DNA of 64,000 bases from Balaenoptera acutorostrata (taxonomy: Eukaryota; Chordata; Mammalia; Artiodactyla; Balaenopteridae): assembly GCF_949987535.1 (NCBI RefSeq), contig NC_080066.1, positions 132,226,335-132,290,334 of the forward strand, read 5' to 3'. Within the stretch, counting starts at the first letter, position 1. Each line of letters begins with the position of its first letter. Shown here piece by piece: positions 1 to 11,931 of the stretch. The translations under genes were made by a program, and so were the position numbers. The notes under the pieces were generated by a model. That model was not told the origin of the DNA. It saw only the letters and a program-made list of their open reading frames with translations, and searched no databases.

Positions 1-1127
1 TGGAACCATTTACTGAACTAGAAAAGAAAGAAGGTGGACATTTATTTGGGTGGAAAAAATAAAGAGTTTGACTTTAGGTATGTTCAATGCAACATTCTTC
101 TCAGACAACCAAGCTGAGAGGCTATATAGGCAGCTGGATAAACAAATTTAGAGTTTTGGGGAAAGGGCAAGACTGGAGATACATATCTGGAAGCTATTAG
201 CCTACAGATTTATTTAATGCATGGGCCTGGTAGAAATCACCTAGGGAATGAATGTAAATAGACCGGAGAAGAGGTCTAAGAGTGCCAGGGGACCCCAACC
301 AGTTAGAGGCTGTGAAGAAGGGGACCCTTCACAGAAGCCACAGTCCTATTTGGAAGAAGGTCTTTTCAGAAGGTATAGGGAAGCTAGAGAAACATCCACA
401 GGAGAATCTTCAGGCTGTAGCAGTTCAAAGAAATATGAGGGCTCGACTCCAGAGAACCACTCCCTCCAGTGAGATAAACCCCTGTGCTACCTGCACCTCT
501 CCCCAACCCCAAGTGACGAAAGTCAGTTCTACACACCAAACATAAGCAAGTCTGTCAGCCCAGATATTTCAGGTATAAAAAACCCTCTTGCCATTCCCAT
601 GGGCACAACAATTATAACTAACAAATACTCATCAAAATGCAAGTCACCTTCTGGAAGTTTTTCAGAAAGCAGCTTCCTTCCCAGGGTGTAAAAGGTCTGG
701 GTACAAGGAAACCCAGTGGGCAAATTCCCAGACAAGCACTGGCAAAAATACTAAAAGACAAATGATTAAATTAATTAGAAGACTAAACAGGGGGAAAAAC
801 AGGAGAATTCAACTAGATTGTCAAAGATGACGTAAATTGCAAATAAAGAGCCATTCTGGGCAGTGCTGTTTGGAGACTACCTCTAGAATACTGTTATAAA
901 CCCATAGAGAAGTCCTCTGGGAGAGACCAGATCTCTGTCACCCAGGGCAATTAAGTGTGTCACCAGGACTTGCCCCTCTGGCTACAGAGCTGGATAGGGG
1001 GATCTATCTGCCCATCCCAACCTCCCTCAGATACCCAGAAGAATAAGAGACCCCAGCAAGAGAGGGCCCAGTTAGGTACACCAATCAAAACTGCTTCTTG
1101 ACTCAGGGTGCTTCCACCAGTTGCAAA
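1..1127. other. No recognised feature
   Basis: I see no gene or familiar repeat here. Open frames are short, overlap one another on both strands and carry no motif. The composition is ordinary AT-rich mammalian intergenic DNA. Confidence 0.5.
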
Positions 1128-1154
1128 TTAATGTTTCCATTCTAAATATCTATG

Positions 1155-1184
1155 TAGATAGATAGATCGACAGACAGACAGACA
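1155..1184. repeat. Short GATA/GACA microsatellite
   Basis: A run of GATA units passes directly into GACA units over about 30 bases. It is short and imperfect, so it is probably stable. Confidence 0.8.
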
Positions 1185-1271
1185 AATGCTGGTCTTGGGG
1201 TCATGGGATGTGTACAAAAGGTATTCAGAGTTGATAGATTTAAAATACAAATGAAATACAGTGTTTACCTT

Positions 1272-1905
1272 GTGTATTACTGGTGGGAATGTAAAATGTT
1301 TAGCCCCTGTGGAAAACACCATGGCAGTTCCTCAAAAAAATTAAACATAGTATTACCATAGGATTCAGCAATTCCACTTCTGGGATTCTTTTCACTTCTT
1401 TCAAAAGAAATGAAAGCGGGGATTCAAACAGATATTTGTACATCCATGTGCATAGCAACATTATTCGCAATAGCCAAAAGGTAGAGGCCATCTAAATGTC
1501 CATCAACAGATGAATGGATTAAAAAATGTGGTATATACATCCAATGGAATATTAGCTTAAAAAAGGAAGGAAATTCTGACACACGCTACAACAGGGATGA
1601 AACTTGAAGACATTAAGCTCAGTGAATTAAGCCAGCTACAAAAGGACAAATACTGTATGATTCCACTTATATGAGGTACCTAGAGTAGTCAAACACACAG
1701 ACACAGAAGGTAGAATAGAATGGTGGGAGAAGGAGGTATTAGGGGGTCACTGTTTAATGGGAACAGAGTTTTAGTTTAGGAAGATGAAAAATTTCTGGAG
1801 ATGGATGGTGGTAATGGTCGCACAGAAGTGTGAATGTACTTAATGTCACTGAGTCATACACTTAAAAATGGTTAAAATGGTAAAAACAAAATTACAGTAT
1901 TCAAA
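1272..1905 (+). mobile_element. Old L1 fragment, ORF2 C-terminus to 3' UTR
   Basis: The segment follows the usual order of the last part of mammalian L1: the TGGTGGGAATGTAAAATG block, the CAATTCCACTTCTGGG block, the CATCAACAGATGAATGG block, and then the 3' UTR phrases about TGTATGATTCCACTTATATGA and ACACTTAAAAATGGTTAAAATG. It is 5'-truncated with many frame breaks, so it is a fossil. The L1MA/L1MB age class is inferred from divergence only. Confidence 0.85.
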
Positions 1906-2608
1906 GAGTATAAAGTTAAAAAAATGATTAGCAAAGGTGTCTCAAAAGAATTACTAAAATTGCTTAGTTGGAAACAAAAATCCCATTGTTAATATTAAAG
2001 AAGACATCTTTTAAAAATATGTAGGGGTGTGTGTGTGTAAAACTTGGCGTGTATGTGTTGACACAATAATTTTTGTGTGCATTGCCTTTAAGATTCTATT
2101 TCTTCTTTTTGTGTATGTGAAAGCTATAAATTCATCAATGAAAAATTACAGATCTCAGTATGGTTCTGAAAGCTAGGGGACAGGTGTGCTGGAGGAGTAA
2201 AACTGGACTTTAAATAATTAAGCCAAAATGATTGTGTTAATTAACTTACATCCTTATCATTAATTTTCCCCCTGACTTTTGGGGAAGGAATAGTTTTTGT
2301 CTCAAAAGCAGGCTTTAGTGACCTAATGGTATGAAAAGCAATCAAAGATAATGAGGCAAGGAAATTTAAACGGAAACATGCCAGCAATTATTAGTTTAAT
2401 TGAAAGTTTTTATGATTTTGGCCTGAATTCAGTGCTTTTTCCTGCTGGGCTATAATGTGGGCAGGGGAAGAGTAACAGTTTGTTTCTCTTTTTTAATGAA
2501 CGTATTCACTAAGTAATTTTGAAGCTTTTATTCACTTAAAAATTAAAAGTCAGTAAAAACAAGTATTCTAACAATTTAAAAATCTGTCATATTTCAGTTG
2601 AGAGATTT
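1906..2608. other. No recognised feature
   Basis: AT-rich sequence without a repeat or gene that I recognise. Confidence 0.4.
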
Positions 2609-2960
2609 TCTTTTCTTTCTTTTTAAGCCGAGATGTAATTGACATGTAACATTGTATTAGTTTAAGACAGACAAGTTTAATTAACATCCATCACCACACA
2701 CAGTTACAACTTGTTTTTTCTTGTTATGAGGACTTTTAAGATCTACTTCCTTAGCAACTTTCAAATACTGTATACAATTCAGTGTTTTTAACTATAGTCA
2801 CCATATTTGTACTTTATTTCCCAGAAGTTATTTGTCTTTTAACTGGAGGTTTGTACCTTTTGACCCCTTTCATCTATTTCTCCTCCCTACCCCACACCTC
2901 TAGCACTACTAATCTGTTCTATGAGTCTATCATTCTATGTAAGCTTTCTGAGTAAGAAAG
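2609..2960 (-). mobile_element. Old L1 3' UTR fragment
   Basis: It reads as the reverse complement of an old L1 3' end. It contains the degraded GAGATGTAATTGACATG block, the TTAACATCCATCACC block, the ACCTTTTGACCCCTTTCATC block and a CTGTTCTATGAGTC block. The same blocks, better preserved, occur on the same strand at 29592-30190 and 39696-40130, which supports the call. Confidence 0.85.
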
Positions 2961-3384
2961 TAACCTTGTATTCCGTAATCTTGTATGCACTCACTAAAAA
3001 ATCTTTATATGCATTTTATCACATTTCAAATTAATCTATCTGCCAAAAAGAAAACCTTGTGAGCAGGATTTGCTTTGCCTAGTAGGTTATACTTCTACAT
3101 TTTAAGTTTCTGAAGAAAAAAAAAGAAGTCCTTTATCTTACATCTTTAGTGCCCTAACAACTGATCATTAAAATAAAATACTCCTCATTAAAAAAAAAAA
3201 AAAAAAAAAAAGGAAGCAAGAGTGAATTAGTACAGGCTCAGAAATAAAATGAAAGAATGTTACCCTAAAAATTCAGATGTTATAAAAACTCCCTAGGGGT
3301 CAGAGCAGGAGGAAAGAGGAAGTCTTTATACAGCAAGGAAAATAAAAAAGAATGAAGGAGAAAACACCATAAGATTTTTAAAAT
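2961..3384. other. Unassigned sequence with an A-tract
   Basis: No repeat body is recognised. A pure run of 22 A residues sits at 3190-3211. It may be the tail of a retroposed copy on the + strand, but no 5' body or target duplication could be assigned to it. Confidence 0.4.
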
Positions 3385-4195
3385 AAAAGATAGGGAATTG
3401 ACATCTTACAAAAGATGATATCTAAATGGCCAAGCACTGTATGAAAAAATGTCCAGTTGCATTCATCATAAGGAAAATACAAATCGAAACCATGTGGCAA
3501 TACCACGATAACCCCACCATGATGGCTAAAAAGAAAAAGATGGAAAATATTAAGTGTTGGTGATAATAGGGAGCAAATGGAACTCTTTGACATTAATGAG
3601 GGGTGTGTAAGTTGGCACAACTGCTTTGGAAACCTGTTTGGCATTATATACTGAAGTGAAGCATATGCTTATTTATGACCCAGAAATTCCACTCCTAGGA
3701 GCCAACAGCAATGCATACATGTGTTACACATGTTCACCGAAAGACATTTACAAAAATGTTTATAACAGCACTATTTGAAGTAGACCCCAAGTGGACAGAT
3801 GTTCAGCAGTGGGACGGATAGTGTGGTATATTCGTACAGCACTGAGAGTGAGGGATCTATCAGCTAACCAGCAACAATGTGAATGAATTCAAGAATATAA
3901 TGTTGGGTGGCAGAAACCAGACACAAAGGAGTACATCCTGTATGATTGCATTTATTGAAACTATAAAAATTGGTAAAACGTATCTATGCTGTTAGAAGTT
4001 ACTGGACTCTTGCTTGGGGGTGTGGGGTAGAGACTGAAAGGGAATGCAAAGGGATTTCTGGTTGTTAGTCATGGTCTCAGTCTAGGTGCTAGCTGCATAG
4101 ATGTAATCAGGTTTTTAAAGTTCATCGAGTTACACACTTATGTGCACTCTCTTGTATGTATAGTATATTTCAAAAAATGTTTGAAAAATAAGGAG
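3385..4195 (+). mobile_element. Very old L1 fragment, ORF2 end and 3' UTR
   Basis: Degenerate but ordered L1 landmarks are present: a block equivalent to the HFSKED region near 3400, CCACCATGATGGCTAAAA, a divergent zinc-knuckle region, ATGACCCAGAAATTCCACTCCTAG near 3676, GTTTATAACAGCACTATTTGAA, and a terminal GAGTTACACACTTATGTGC region. Frame breaks are frequent. Divergence exceeds that of the copy at 1272-1905, so it is an older insertion. Confidence 0.8.
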
Positions 4196-4762
4196 GGAAT
4201 GAAAAAATAGCACTATTAACAGGAAAATGTAAAAATGGGTTCCAAAACAGGGGCTCTTCTTGTCATTCTAGGGCTGCCAGCCCGAAAGATTACCGTGGTG
4301 CCCCGGGAGGGTGGGTGGTAGAGGTTGGGTTTTGTTTTCCTTTTCTGACAGCTGGTGCTACTCTTGGATAGTACCAACCAGTAGATCATAGACTCTGCAC
4401 TGTTTGGATTTAATTTCTGGACATCTGAACTGAGGGTCAAGAAGGAAGGGCGAAAGAAGGAAAAAGAAAAGCATGACCACCACACTTTCCCATGAAGTTT
4501 CCACTATGTATTCTGTTTGTAAATCATATTAGTCACCCTAAAACCTAAAATGAAGCCATCAGCACTGTAATTCAAATATAGGATTTGGTGTGATACCATG
4601 TAACATAAAATGTCAAATTTGATAGGAATATATACAAATCATGTATATGTACGTAAAAGTATATACAAAAGGGTTGGAAAGTTACCTATATATGTAACAA
4701 AATATTATAAAAACAAAGGGAAGGAACAAGAACAGGTACATTGAAAGCATCAACATGAGCTA
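4196..4762. other. No recognised feature
   Basis: Mixed AT-rich sequence. The 89-residue frame on the minus strand at 4216-4485 has no motif and is taken as chance. Confidence 0.4.
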
Positions 4763-4770
4763 ATGCTCTA

Positions 4771-4986
4771 GGCAAAGTTTCTCAGCCTCAACGCTATTGA
4801 CATTTGGAGCCAGATAATTCTCTGCGGAGGTGGCTCTTCTCTGTATTGGAGGTTTTGGTGGCATCCCTGGCCTCTATGCATTAGACGCCAGTAGTAAACA
4901 CCCCCAGCGCCAGTCAAGTCATGACAAGTAAAAATGTCCCTGGATAAAAAGCCTCCTGGGGGACAGATTCACCTACGTTGAGAACC
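4771..4986 (-). mobile_element. MER20-type hAT-Charlie MITE
   Basis: A non-autonomous DNA transposon of about 216 bp. It begins with GTTTCTCAGCCTC, continues CTATTGACATTTGGAGCC and GGCATCCCTGGCCTCTA, and ends GTTGAGAACC. This is the reverse complement of MER20 as I remember it, and the length is right. An identical 8-mer, ATGCTCTA, flanks it at 4763-4770 and 4987-4994, as expected for hAT integration, although the exact terminus is blurred by mutation. MER20 copies are known regulatory elements in eutherian uterine cells; activity of this copy is not shown. Confidence 0.85.
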
Positions 4987-4994
4987 ATGCTCTA

Positions 4995-6100
4995 TGGTAT
5001 GTTGCTGCTTTGGTGCTGTCACTCCTGCAGCCAAAGTCGAAGTCACATCCAGAGTGCAGCATTGACTCCACCTTCTGACCCATCTCATTTTTTTCCACTA
5101 AAAGGAGCCAGAGTTCCTTGGAGGATGTTGGAAGGAAAGCAAGATAGGCTGAAAACATTTTGAAACTATCAGAAAGCAAGAATACTTTTGGAAAGCTCTA
5201 GATTAGTGTTTGGAAAAAAAAAAAAAAAGAGGATTCCCACTGTTAAGGTAGAAAAAAAACTAAACAAACTTATAATAATAATTAATAGTCATAATTGTAG
5301 TGGTAGAGTCACCTGGAATAAGTTATGTCTGTCAAAAGCATTATGATACAAAAATGGGCAGGTAATATAAAGTGTATATAAGGAAATTTGTGGTATACAC
5401 AAGTTTCCAATATTGTTACCACCCTCCAAAAACTGTTTACTAATCCATTTAAACTAATAAAACTTCTGCTCTAGTTTTAGACAATATCTATTATACCAGC
5501 CACAAATGGTAAATAGAAATAGGAAGGAAACCATTTTTAGGATTGCTTATACAAATCTTCCAATTTTAGAGTTGTTCGTGAGTCTTAAGTGGGGGATTAC
5601 TAGGATATATGTTGACCATTCAGAGTAGAAGTGAAGTTCTGAGGTCAAAAACTGCTGTAGCCATTTTGCTGCCATGAAGGGAATGGGCATGATGATAAAC
5701 AAAAAGCCAAAATGTGTGAAAAACCAAGACTGAGAGTTTGAGTCTCTGAATCTTACTGTACCTGAAGCCAGGGCTAAATTTGGACTATTCAGTTATACAC
5801 AGCAATTCTCTCCGAGTTTACTTTTTAAAATTTAAGCCAGTATGCAAAGAGTTTTTGATCACTTGCAACATAAATGGTCCTAAGAAATACAATATGTTCA
5901 GAAAATTTTTAGAATGATACGCACAAAACATGAAAGTCAACAATACAGTTGCCTCTATGGAGAATCACTGGGAGTCTAAGTTAGGAAAGAAAGACCTACT
6001 TTCCATTGTCTATATAAATGAACTGTTTTTATTTTTTGTTTGCTTTTTACTTTTTCAATTGGAAAAAAATTGTTGCTAAAATTTTTGATAAACATGTCTT
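4995..6100. other. No recognised feature
   Basis: No gene or repeat recognised. An interrupted A-tract lies at about 5213-5228. Two overlapping opposite-strand frames of 61 and 68 codons at 4973-5179 overlap the MER20 edge and have no protein character. Confidence 0.4.
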
Positions 6101-6106
6101 AAATCC

Positions 6107-6270
6107 GTGGTTTCCTAACTTAAGACTAGTTGCATCCAAATCACCTCCAGGAACTAGTTAAAATCATAGGTTCTCCTTTGGAAAATCTGATTCAGTAGGT
6201 CTGGGGTAAGACACAAGAACCTACACCTTTTAAATTTCTCCAGCTGATTCTGAAATCCAGCCACCTTAGG
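6107..6270 (+). mobile_element. MER5-type hAT MITE, degraded
   Basis: The segment opens with GTGGTTTCCTAACTTAAG and contains the diagnostic CTGATTCAGTAGGTCTGGGG core of MER5A. The distal end is eroded. It sits immediately before a second MER5-like copy. Confidence 0.75.
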
Positions 6271-6285
6271 ACATCATTCTAGTGT

Positions 6286-6405
6286 GTGGTTCTCAGCCCT
6301 GGCTGCACATTGGAATAAGCTGGAAGAACTTCCAAAAGTATCAATGCATGCGTCCTGCCCCAGAAGAATCACACAAGGCTCTCTGGGGATGGTACCTTAT
6401 GATGC
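6286..6405 (+). mobile_element. MER5-type hAT MITE, 3'-truncated
   Basis: It starts GTGGTTCTCAGCCCTGGCTG and continues CACATTGGAATAAGCTGG, a sister sequence type to the preceding element. Only the first two thirds are recognisable. Confidence 0.7.
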
Positions 6406-6424
6406 TTCCTAAGCTATAATTTTT

Positions 6425-6720
6425 TAAATTGGATAATACCAACTGCTGGAGAAGACATAGAGCAACTGGAACTCTCATACACTGCTGGTAGGAATATAAA
6501 TTAATATAGCCATCTTGGAAAATGTTGGACAGTATCTACTAAAGCTAAATATATACTTTCCTTATGACCCAGCGATTCCACGCTTAGGTATGTGCCCAAG
6601 AGAATTTGGCACCAAAAGACATGTACAAAGTTATTCACAGAAGCTTTTTTCATAATAGACAAAAACTGGAAGCAATCCAAGTGTCCGTCAATAGTTGAAT
6701 GAATTTCCAGAGTCAAGACA
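6425..6720 (+). mobile_element. Old L1 fragment
   Basis: The ORF2 C-terminal landmarks appear in order: CATACACTGCTGGTAGGAAT, ATGACCCAGCGATTCCACG, TGTGCCCAAGAGAA, and a CCAAGTGTCCGTCAATAGTTG segment. It is truncated at both ends and adjoins a younger antisense L1. Confidence 0.8.
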
Positions 6721-6734
6721 CAAGAAACACTTAA

Positions 6735-8032
6735 ATTTTTTTTAGTTTTTTTTTTTTTTTTTTGAAGTATACTTGACTTACAATGTTGTGTTAGCTTCTG
6801 GTATATGTTAGCTTCTGGTGTACAGCAAAGTGATTCAGGTATAGATATAGATATTCTTTTTCATATTCTTTTCCGTTATGGTTTATTACAGGATATTTAA
6901 TATAGTTCCCTGTGCTATACAATAGGACCTTGTTGTTTATCCATTCTATATACAATAATTTGCATCTGCTAGTCCCAAACTCCCGATCCAACCCTCCCCC
7001 ACCCCCTTGGCAACCACAAGTCTGTTCTCTCTGTCTGTGAGTCTGTTTCTGTTTCATAGATAAATCCATTTGTGTCATATTTTAGATTCCACATATAAGC
7101 AATATCATGTGGTGTTTGTCTTTCTCTTTCTAACTTATTTCGTTTAGTATGATAATCTCTGGGTCCTTCCATGTAGTGGCAAATGGCATTCTTTATTTCT
7201 TTTTTATGGCTGAGTAATATTCCATTGTATATATATACCACATCTTCTTTATCCATTCATCTGTCTATGGACATTTAGGTTGTTTCCATGTCTTGGCTAT
7301 TGTCAATAGTGCTGCTGTGAACATAGGGGTACGTGTATCTTTTTGAATTATAGTTTTGTCTGGATATATGCCCAGGAGTGGGATTGCTGGATCATCTGGC
7401 AACTCTATTTTTAGTTTTTTGAGGAACCTCCATACTGTTCTTCATAGTGGCTACACCAATTTACATTCTCACCAATAGTGTAGGAGGGTTCCCTTTTCTC
7501 CACACCTTCTCCAGCATTTGTTATTTGTAGACTTTTTAATGATGGCCATTCTGACCAGTGTGAGGTGGCACCTCATTGTAGTTTTGATTTGCATTTCTCT
7601 AATAATTTGTGATGTTGAGCATCTTTTCATTTGCCTATTGTCCATCTGTATGTCTTCTTTGGAGAAATTTCTATCTAGGTCTTATGCCCAATTTTTGATT
7701 GGGTTGTTTGTTTTTTTGGGTTTTTTTTGTTGTTGTTATTGTTATTGAGTTGTATGAGCTATCTGTATATTTTGGAAATTAAACCCTTGTCGGTCTCATC
7801 ATTTCCAAATATCTTCTCCCAGTCCATAAGTTGTCTTTTTGTCTTGTTTATGGTTTCCTTTGCTGTGCAAAAGCTTTATAAGTTTGATTAGGTCCCATTT
7901 GTTTATTTTTGCTTTTATTTCTATTGCCTTGGTAGACTGACCTAAGAAAACATTGGTATAATTTATGTCAGAGAATGTTTTGCCTATGTTCTCTTCTAGG
8001 AGTTTTATGGTATCATGTTTTATATTTAAGTT
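6735..8032 (-). mobile_element. L1, 5'-truncated, 3' end at left
   Basis: A poly-T tract at 6742-6762 (the A-tail seen on the + strand) leads into GAAGTATACTTGACTTACAA and GTACAGCAAAGTGATTCAG, the 3' end of a middle-aged artiodactyl-type L1. It continues backward through ORF2 to about the block coding for LLEENIG. Candidate target duplications are AGAAACACTTAA at 6723-6734 and AGAAAGACTTAA at 8033-8044, 11 of 12 identical. The element is about 1.3 kb with several frame breaks and is dead. Confidence 0.88.
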
Positions 8033-8046
8033 AGAAAGACTTAATT

Positions 8047-8447
8047 CAATTTTATTTTTTTATTGTTATTTTTAAAAAATATTTATTTATTTAGTTATTC
8101 ATTTATTCATTTATTTATTTATTTTTGGCTGCGTTGGGTCTTTGTTGCTGCACGCAGACTTTCTCTAGTTGCGGCGAGCAGGGGCTACTCTTCATTGTGG
8201 TGCGCAGGCGTCTCATTATGGTGGCTTCTCTTGCTGTGGAGCGTGGGTTCTAGGTGTGTGGGCTTCAGTAGTTGTGGCATGTGGGCTCAGTAGTTGTGAC
8301 TCACGGCTCTAGTGCGCAGGCTCAATAGTTGTGCCGCATGGGCTTAGTTGCTCTGCAGCATGTGGGATCTTCCCGGACCAGGGCTCAAACCCGTGTCCCC
8401 TGCATTGGCAGGTGCATTCTTAACCACTGTGCCACCAAGGAAACCCC
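8047..8447 (-). mobile_element. CHR SINE, long (three-module) type
   Basis: A tRNA-Glu-derived SINE read on the minus strand. Its right edge is the tRNA head (CTTGGTGGCACAGTGG A-box region and GGTTTGAGCCC B box) and its left edge is an A/T-rich tail. The AGTAGTTGTG-like module occurs three times. Flanks GAAAGACTTAATT (8034-8046) and GAAGGGCTTAATT (8448-8460) are a 13-bp duplication with two mismatches. It inserted into the flank of the preceding L1, so it is the younger of the two. Mutations in both promoter boxes suggest an inactive copy. Confidence 0.9.
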
Positions 8448-8479
8448 GAAGGGCTTAATTTTAAATAAATGTTTGATTT

Positions 8480-8660
8480 ATATATAATATATATAGCAAA
8501 TACATTTTACAAAATCAAGAGCTACAAAGAGTTGTATGTAGACAGTGAATTTCTGTCTCATCCTTGCCCTGTAGTCACTCAGTTTCCCTTCCCAGAGGAA
8601 CTGTTAAATTTTTTCCAGAGATATTCCATGCATGTATAAACAGATCCATTTGCTTTACCC
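8480..8660. repeat. Old interspersed repeat, family uncertain
   Basis: The phrases CAAGAGCTACAAAGAGTTGTATG and CAGAGATATTCCATGCATGTA resemble a dispersed eutherian repeat that I associate with old L1 3' ends, but I cannot name it. Similar segments occur at 23268-23560 and 29375-29590. Confidence 0.35.
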
Positions 8661-8667
8661 TGAAAAG

Positions 8668-9050
8668 AAGTCAAACAGTAGAATAAATAAACTGTGATAT
8701 ATTCATATATTAGAACACTAAACAGCATATATAATATACATACAACATATAAGTATACATACCATTGATGAATCACATAGACATTATATTCAGTAAAAAA
8801 AAATGTGCATAAGAATGTATACTGCATGATCTTATTTATATGAAGTTTGAGAATGGGCAAAATTTGTCCATGGTGATTGAAGTCAGGAGAGTGATTACCC
8901 CTAGGGAGTTTTCTAGGGTGCTAGAAATGTTCTATATCCTATCTGACGGTGTACACAGGTAGGTGCCCTTGTAAAAATTCATTAAGCTTTCCACTTAAGA
9001 TTAGTACACTTCACGGAACATATGTCATATTTTAATAAAAAGTAAAAATA
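8668..9050 (+). mobile_element. Old L1 3' fragment
   Basis: It begins GAATAAATAAACTGTGATATATTC and includes TATACTGCATGATCTTATTTATATGAAG, GGAGAGTGATTACC and an A-rich end near 9030-9070. This order matches an L1MC/L1ME-like 3' end. Confidence 0.75.
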
Positions 9051-9069
9051 AAAACAAACAGGAAAAAAA

Positions 9070-9108
9070 AATGACTCTAATGTACAGCCAGGATTGAAAA
9101 CCACTGTT
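9070..9108 (+). mobile_element. MER5 terminal remnant
   Basis: Only the last 40 bases of a MER5-type element remain: TGACTCTAATGTACAGCC followed by ATTGAAAACCACTG, close to the family's terminal inverted repeat. Confidence 0.6.
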
Positions 9109-10495
9109 TTGTAGCCTCCAGCCTCAAAACAGCATTTAACAAATAGGTCACACTCTGCTTTGTTGATGGTATCTACCTTGTACCTCTTATTTCTCTGAAA
9201 TCCTTTCAATTGACCCCACTGAAACTTGCCTTCTCATGTATTAATCCCCACTGGCCTGGGGGTTAGTGGGAAGGAGTGAATTAAATGCTGTAAATATCCA
9301 ACTACTTCTCTAAACTTCTGTTTTGAATGATAAGAATTTCTTATACAGTGATACCACTGGAAGAGATAGCTGAAAAGAAAATTTATCTGGATATTTTCCT
9401 CTCGTGATTATGTTCTAAACTGCAATATGGATGATCGGTTTCCTTTTAAATATTGTACAGTGAAGAGGTTTCTTAACACCACTGGCTGAAAGTGCAATTG
9501 ATCTTAAAATATCTGTTCCTGCCTTCAAATTACGCTCACAGCTATCTGACTAGGATGCAAATTTCATTCATAGCATTACAGCCCCAGCTCCAGCACATTA
9601 TTGATAAAGTGCTGTATTTCAGGAGGGAACCAGCATGGTGCTGTTGTTCCCTGCCCAAAGCTGGCCAAGGCTTTTCTCTCTGATGCCAGTATCTGACATG
9701 AAAACAAATGGTCACATTTTACCTTCAGATTGAAGATGCCCTTTCAGTTCCTGGAATGAACAGAAATCCTGTTCAAGATCGGGATTATGAAATTCTTAAA
9801 ACCTCCAATATTTAAGGTTGAAATCATTTTTTCAAGTAGTGGGCTTATCACACACCCTAGAAAATACCCTTTCCTTATTTCAGCGATACTTATAGCAGCT
9901 CTTCTGTTTAAAGCACTGTGGTCAGAATACAAAACAAGTAAGGCCCAGCCTTAACCCTCATGGGGTTCATCAGGGTCGTGTGACATGTGGAAAAGTAAAC
10001 ACACTATGGTACAGACTAGGCACGGGTTAAAACAAAAAAAAAGTAGTTCAGACAAAGTGCCCCGAGGGTTCAGATGTGGCTGGATCACTTCAGATTAGGA
10101 GGAAATGACCAGAAGCCCCTCTTGCCAGTCTCTGTCTCATGGTACATCTAAACAAAGAGCAGTCAGAAGGCAAAAGTAGCTGAAAAGCCATGCAAGCCCT
10201 ATGCAACCTCTTGAAAAATGTCAAAGAGAATACACGAGATTGACTAGAGTAAATCCCGTGTCCCCTCCATTTCTATTTCCCACACTCTCTGACTCTAAGA
10301 GCCAAGCAAGCGAAAGGACGGAGAGTGAGAGAGGCCGTGCCAACACTGTGCTAATTACTCTTGTCCTGTAGCAGATGGCTTATGTCATCCTCTACCATGA
10401 GACTGACATTATTGCACCTCCTTCTCCTCTGCCCATCAAAACAATTAAAAAAAATACTAATAACCAGCACTTGGATGATACTAATGATATGGTTA
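9109..10495. other. No recognised repeat or gene
   Basis: A 1.4-kb stretch of apparently unique sequence. The part at about 9400-9700 has mixed composition without simple repeats and could be conserved non-coding DNA, but nothing in the sequence alone shows this. Confidence 0.4.
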
Positions 10496-10499
10496 GTCT

Positions 10500-10690
10500 C
10501 AGTATTTTATCTTCATTTAATTTTCACAACCACTCTGTGAGGCAGATGTAACTCATGTCCATTTTACGGATGAAGAAACCAAACCACAGAGGAGCCAAGT
10601 AGCTTGGCCAGATTCACACAGCTGGTACATGGGAAAGGCAGACCCTGAATCCGGACTCTGAGTTCATGCTCTTCAACCTCTAGATTAATA
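10500..10690 (-). mobile_element. MIR SINE
   Basis: The reverse complement of MIR: CATTTAATTTTCACAACCACTCTGTGAGG, then CATTTTACGGATGAAGAAACC, GGCCAGATTCACACAGCTGG and CATGCTCTTCAACC. Order and spacing match the family. It is ancient and inactive. Confidence 0.85.
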
Positions 10691-10815
10691 ATCTCGAGAT
10701 TGAAGGGCATGGTTCTGCTCCTTGAGAAAGTCTCCCATGACCACAGGAGCTCACGCTTACAATCCATATTCAGTTAGTCTCAAAGTATTTCTTTATGTTA
10801 ATCTCTTGCCTTAAA

Positions 10816-11888
10816 CCAAAGCAATCCTGAGCAGGAAGAACAAAGCTGGAGGCATCCTATGCCCTGGTTTCAAAACATACTACAAAGCTATAGTAATCAA
10901 AACAGTATGGTACAGGCATAACAGCAGATATTTAGACCCCTGAAACAGAATAGGGAGCACAGAAATAAATCCATGCATATACAGTTGACTGATTTTTGAC
11001 AAAGGTGCCAAGAATACACAATTGGGAAAGGATGATCTCTTCAACAAATGGTGTTGGGAAAACTGGATATCCACATAGAGAAGAATGAAACTGTACCCTT
11101 ATCTTACACCATATGCAAAAGTCAACTCAAAATGGATTAAAGACCTAAACACAGGACCTAAAACTACTAGGAGAAAACATAGGGAAAAATCTTCTTGACA
11201 TTAGTCTGGCCAATTATTTTTTTGGATATTATCCCAAAAGCAAAGGCAACAAAAGCAAAAATAGACAAATAGGAGTGCATCAAACTAAAAAGCTTCTACA
11301 CAGCAAAGGAAATAATCAACAGAATGAAGAGAAATCTACGAAATGGGAGAAAATATTTTCAAACTGTACCTGCTGAGGAGTTAATATCCAAAATATATAA
11401 GGAACTCAACTCAAAGCAAGAAAATAGATAACCTGATTTAAAAATGGTTAAATGACCTGGATAGACATTTCTCAAAAGAAGACATGCAAATGGACAACAG
11501 GTACATGAAAACTACTCAACATAGCTAATCAACAGGGATATGCAGATTAAAATTATGAGATGTCACCTCGCACATGTTAGGATAGGTATTATCAACAAGG
11601 CAAAAGATAAGTATTGAGGATGTTGAGAAAAGGGAACCTTTGCACACTGTTGGTAGGAATGTAAATTTGTACAGCCATTATGGAAAACAGTATGGAGGTT
11701 CCTCAAAAAGTTAAAAATAGAACTGCCATAGATTTGGCAATTTCACTTCTGGGTATATATCCAAAGGAAATGAAATCAGTATTTTGAAGAGATATCTACA
11801 CTTCCATTTTATTGCAGCATTATTCAGTATGCCAAGATATGGGAACAACCTACGTAACTATCAACGGAAGAATGGATAAAGAAAATGT

Positions 11889-11931
<43 letters not shown>

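Noticed and set aside
3190..3211. Poly-A tail as evidence of a processed pseudogene
   Set aside because: No body, target duplication or parent could be found upstream, so only an A-tract is reported.
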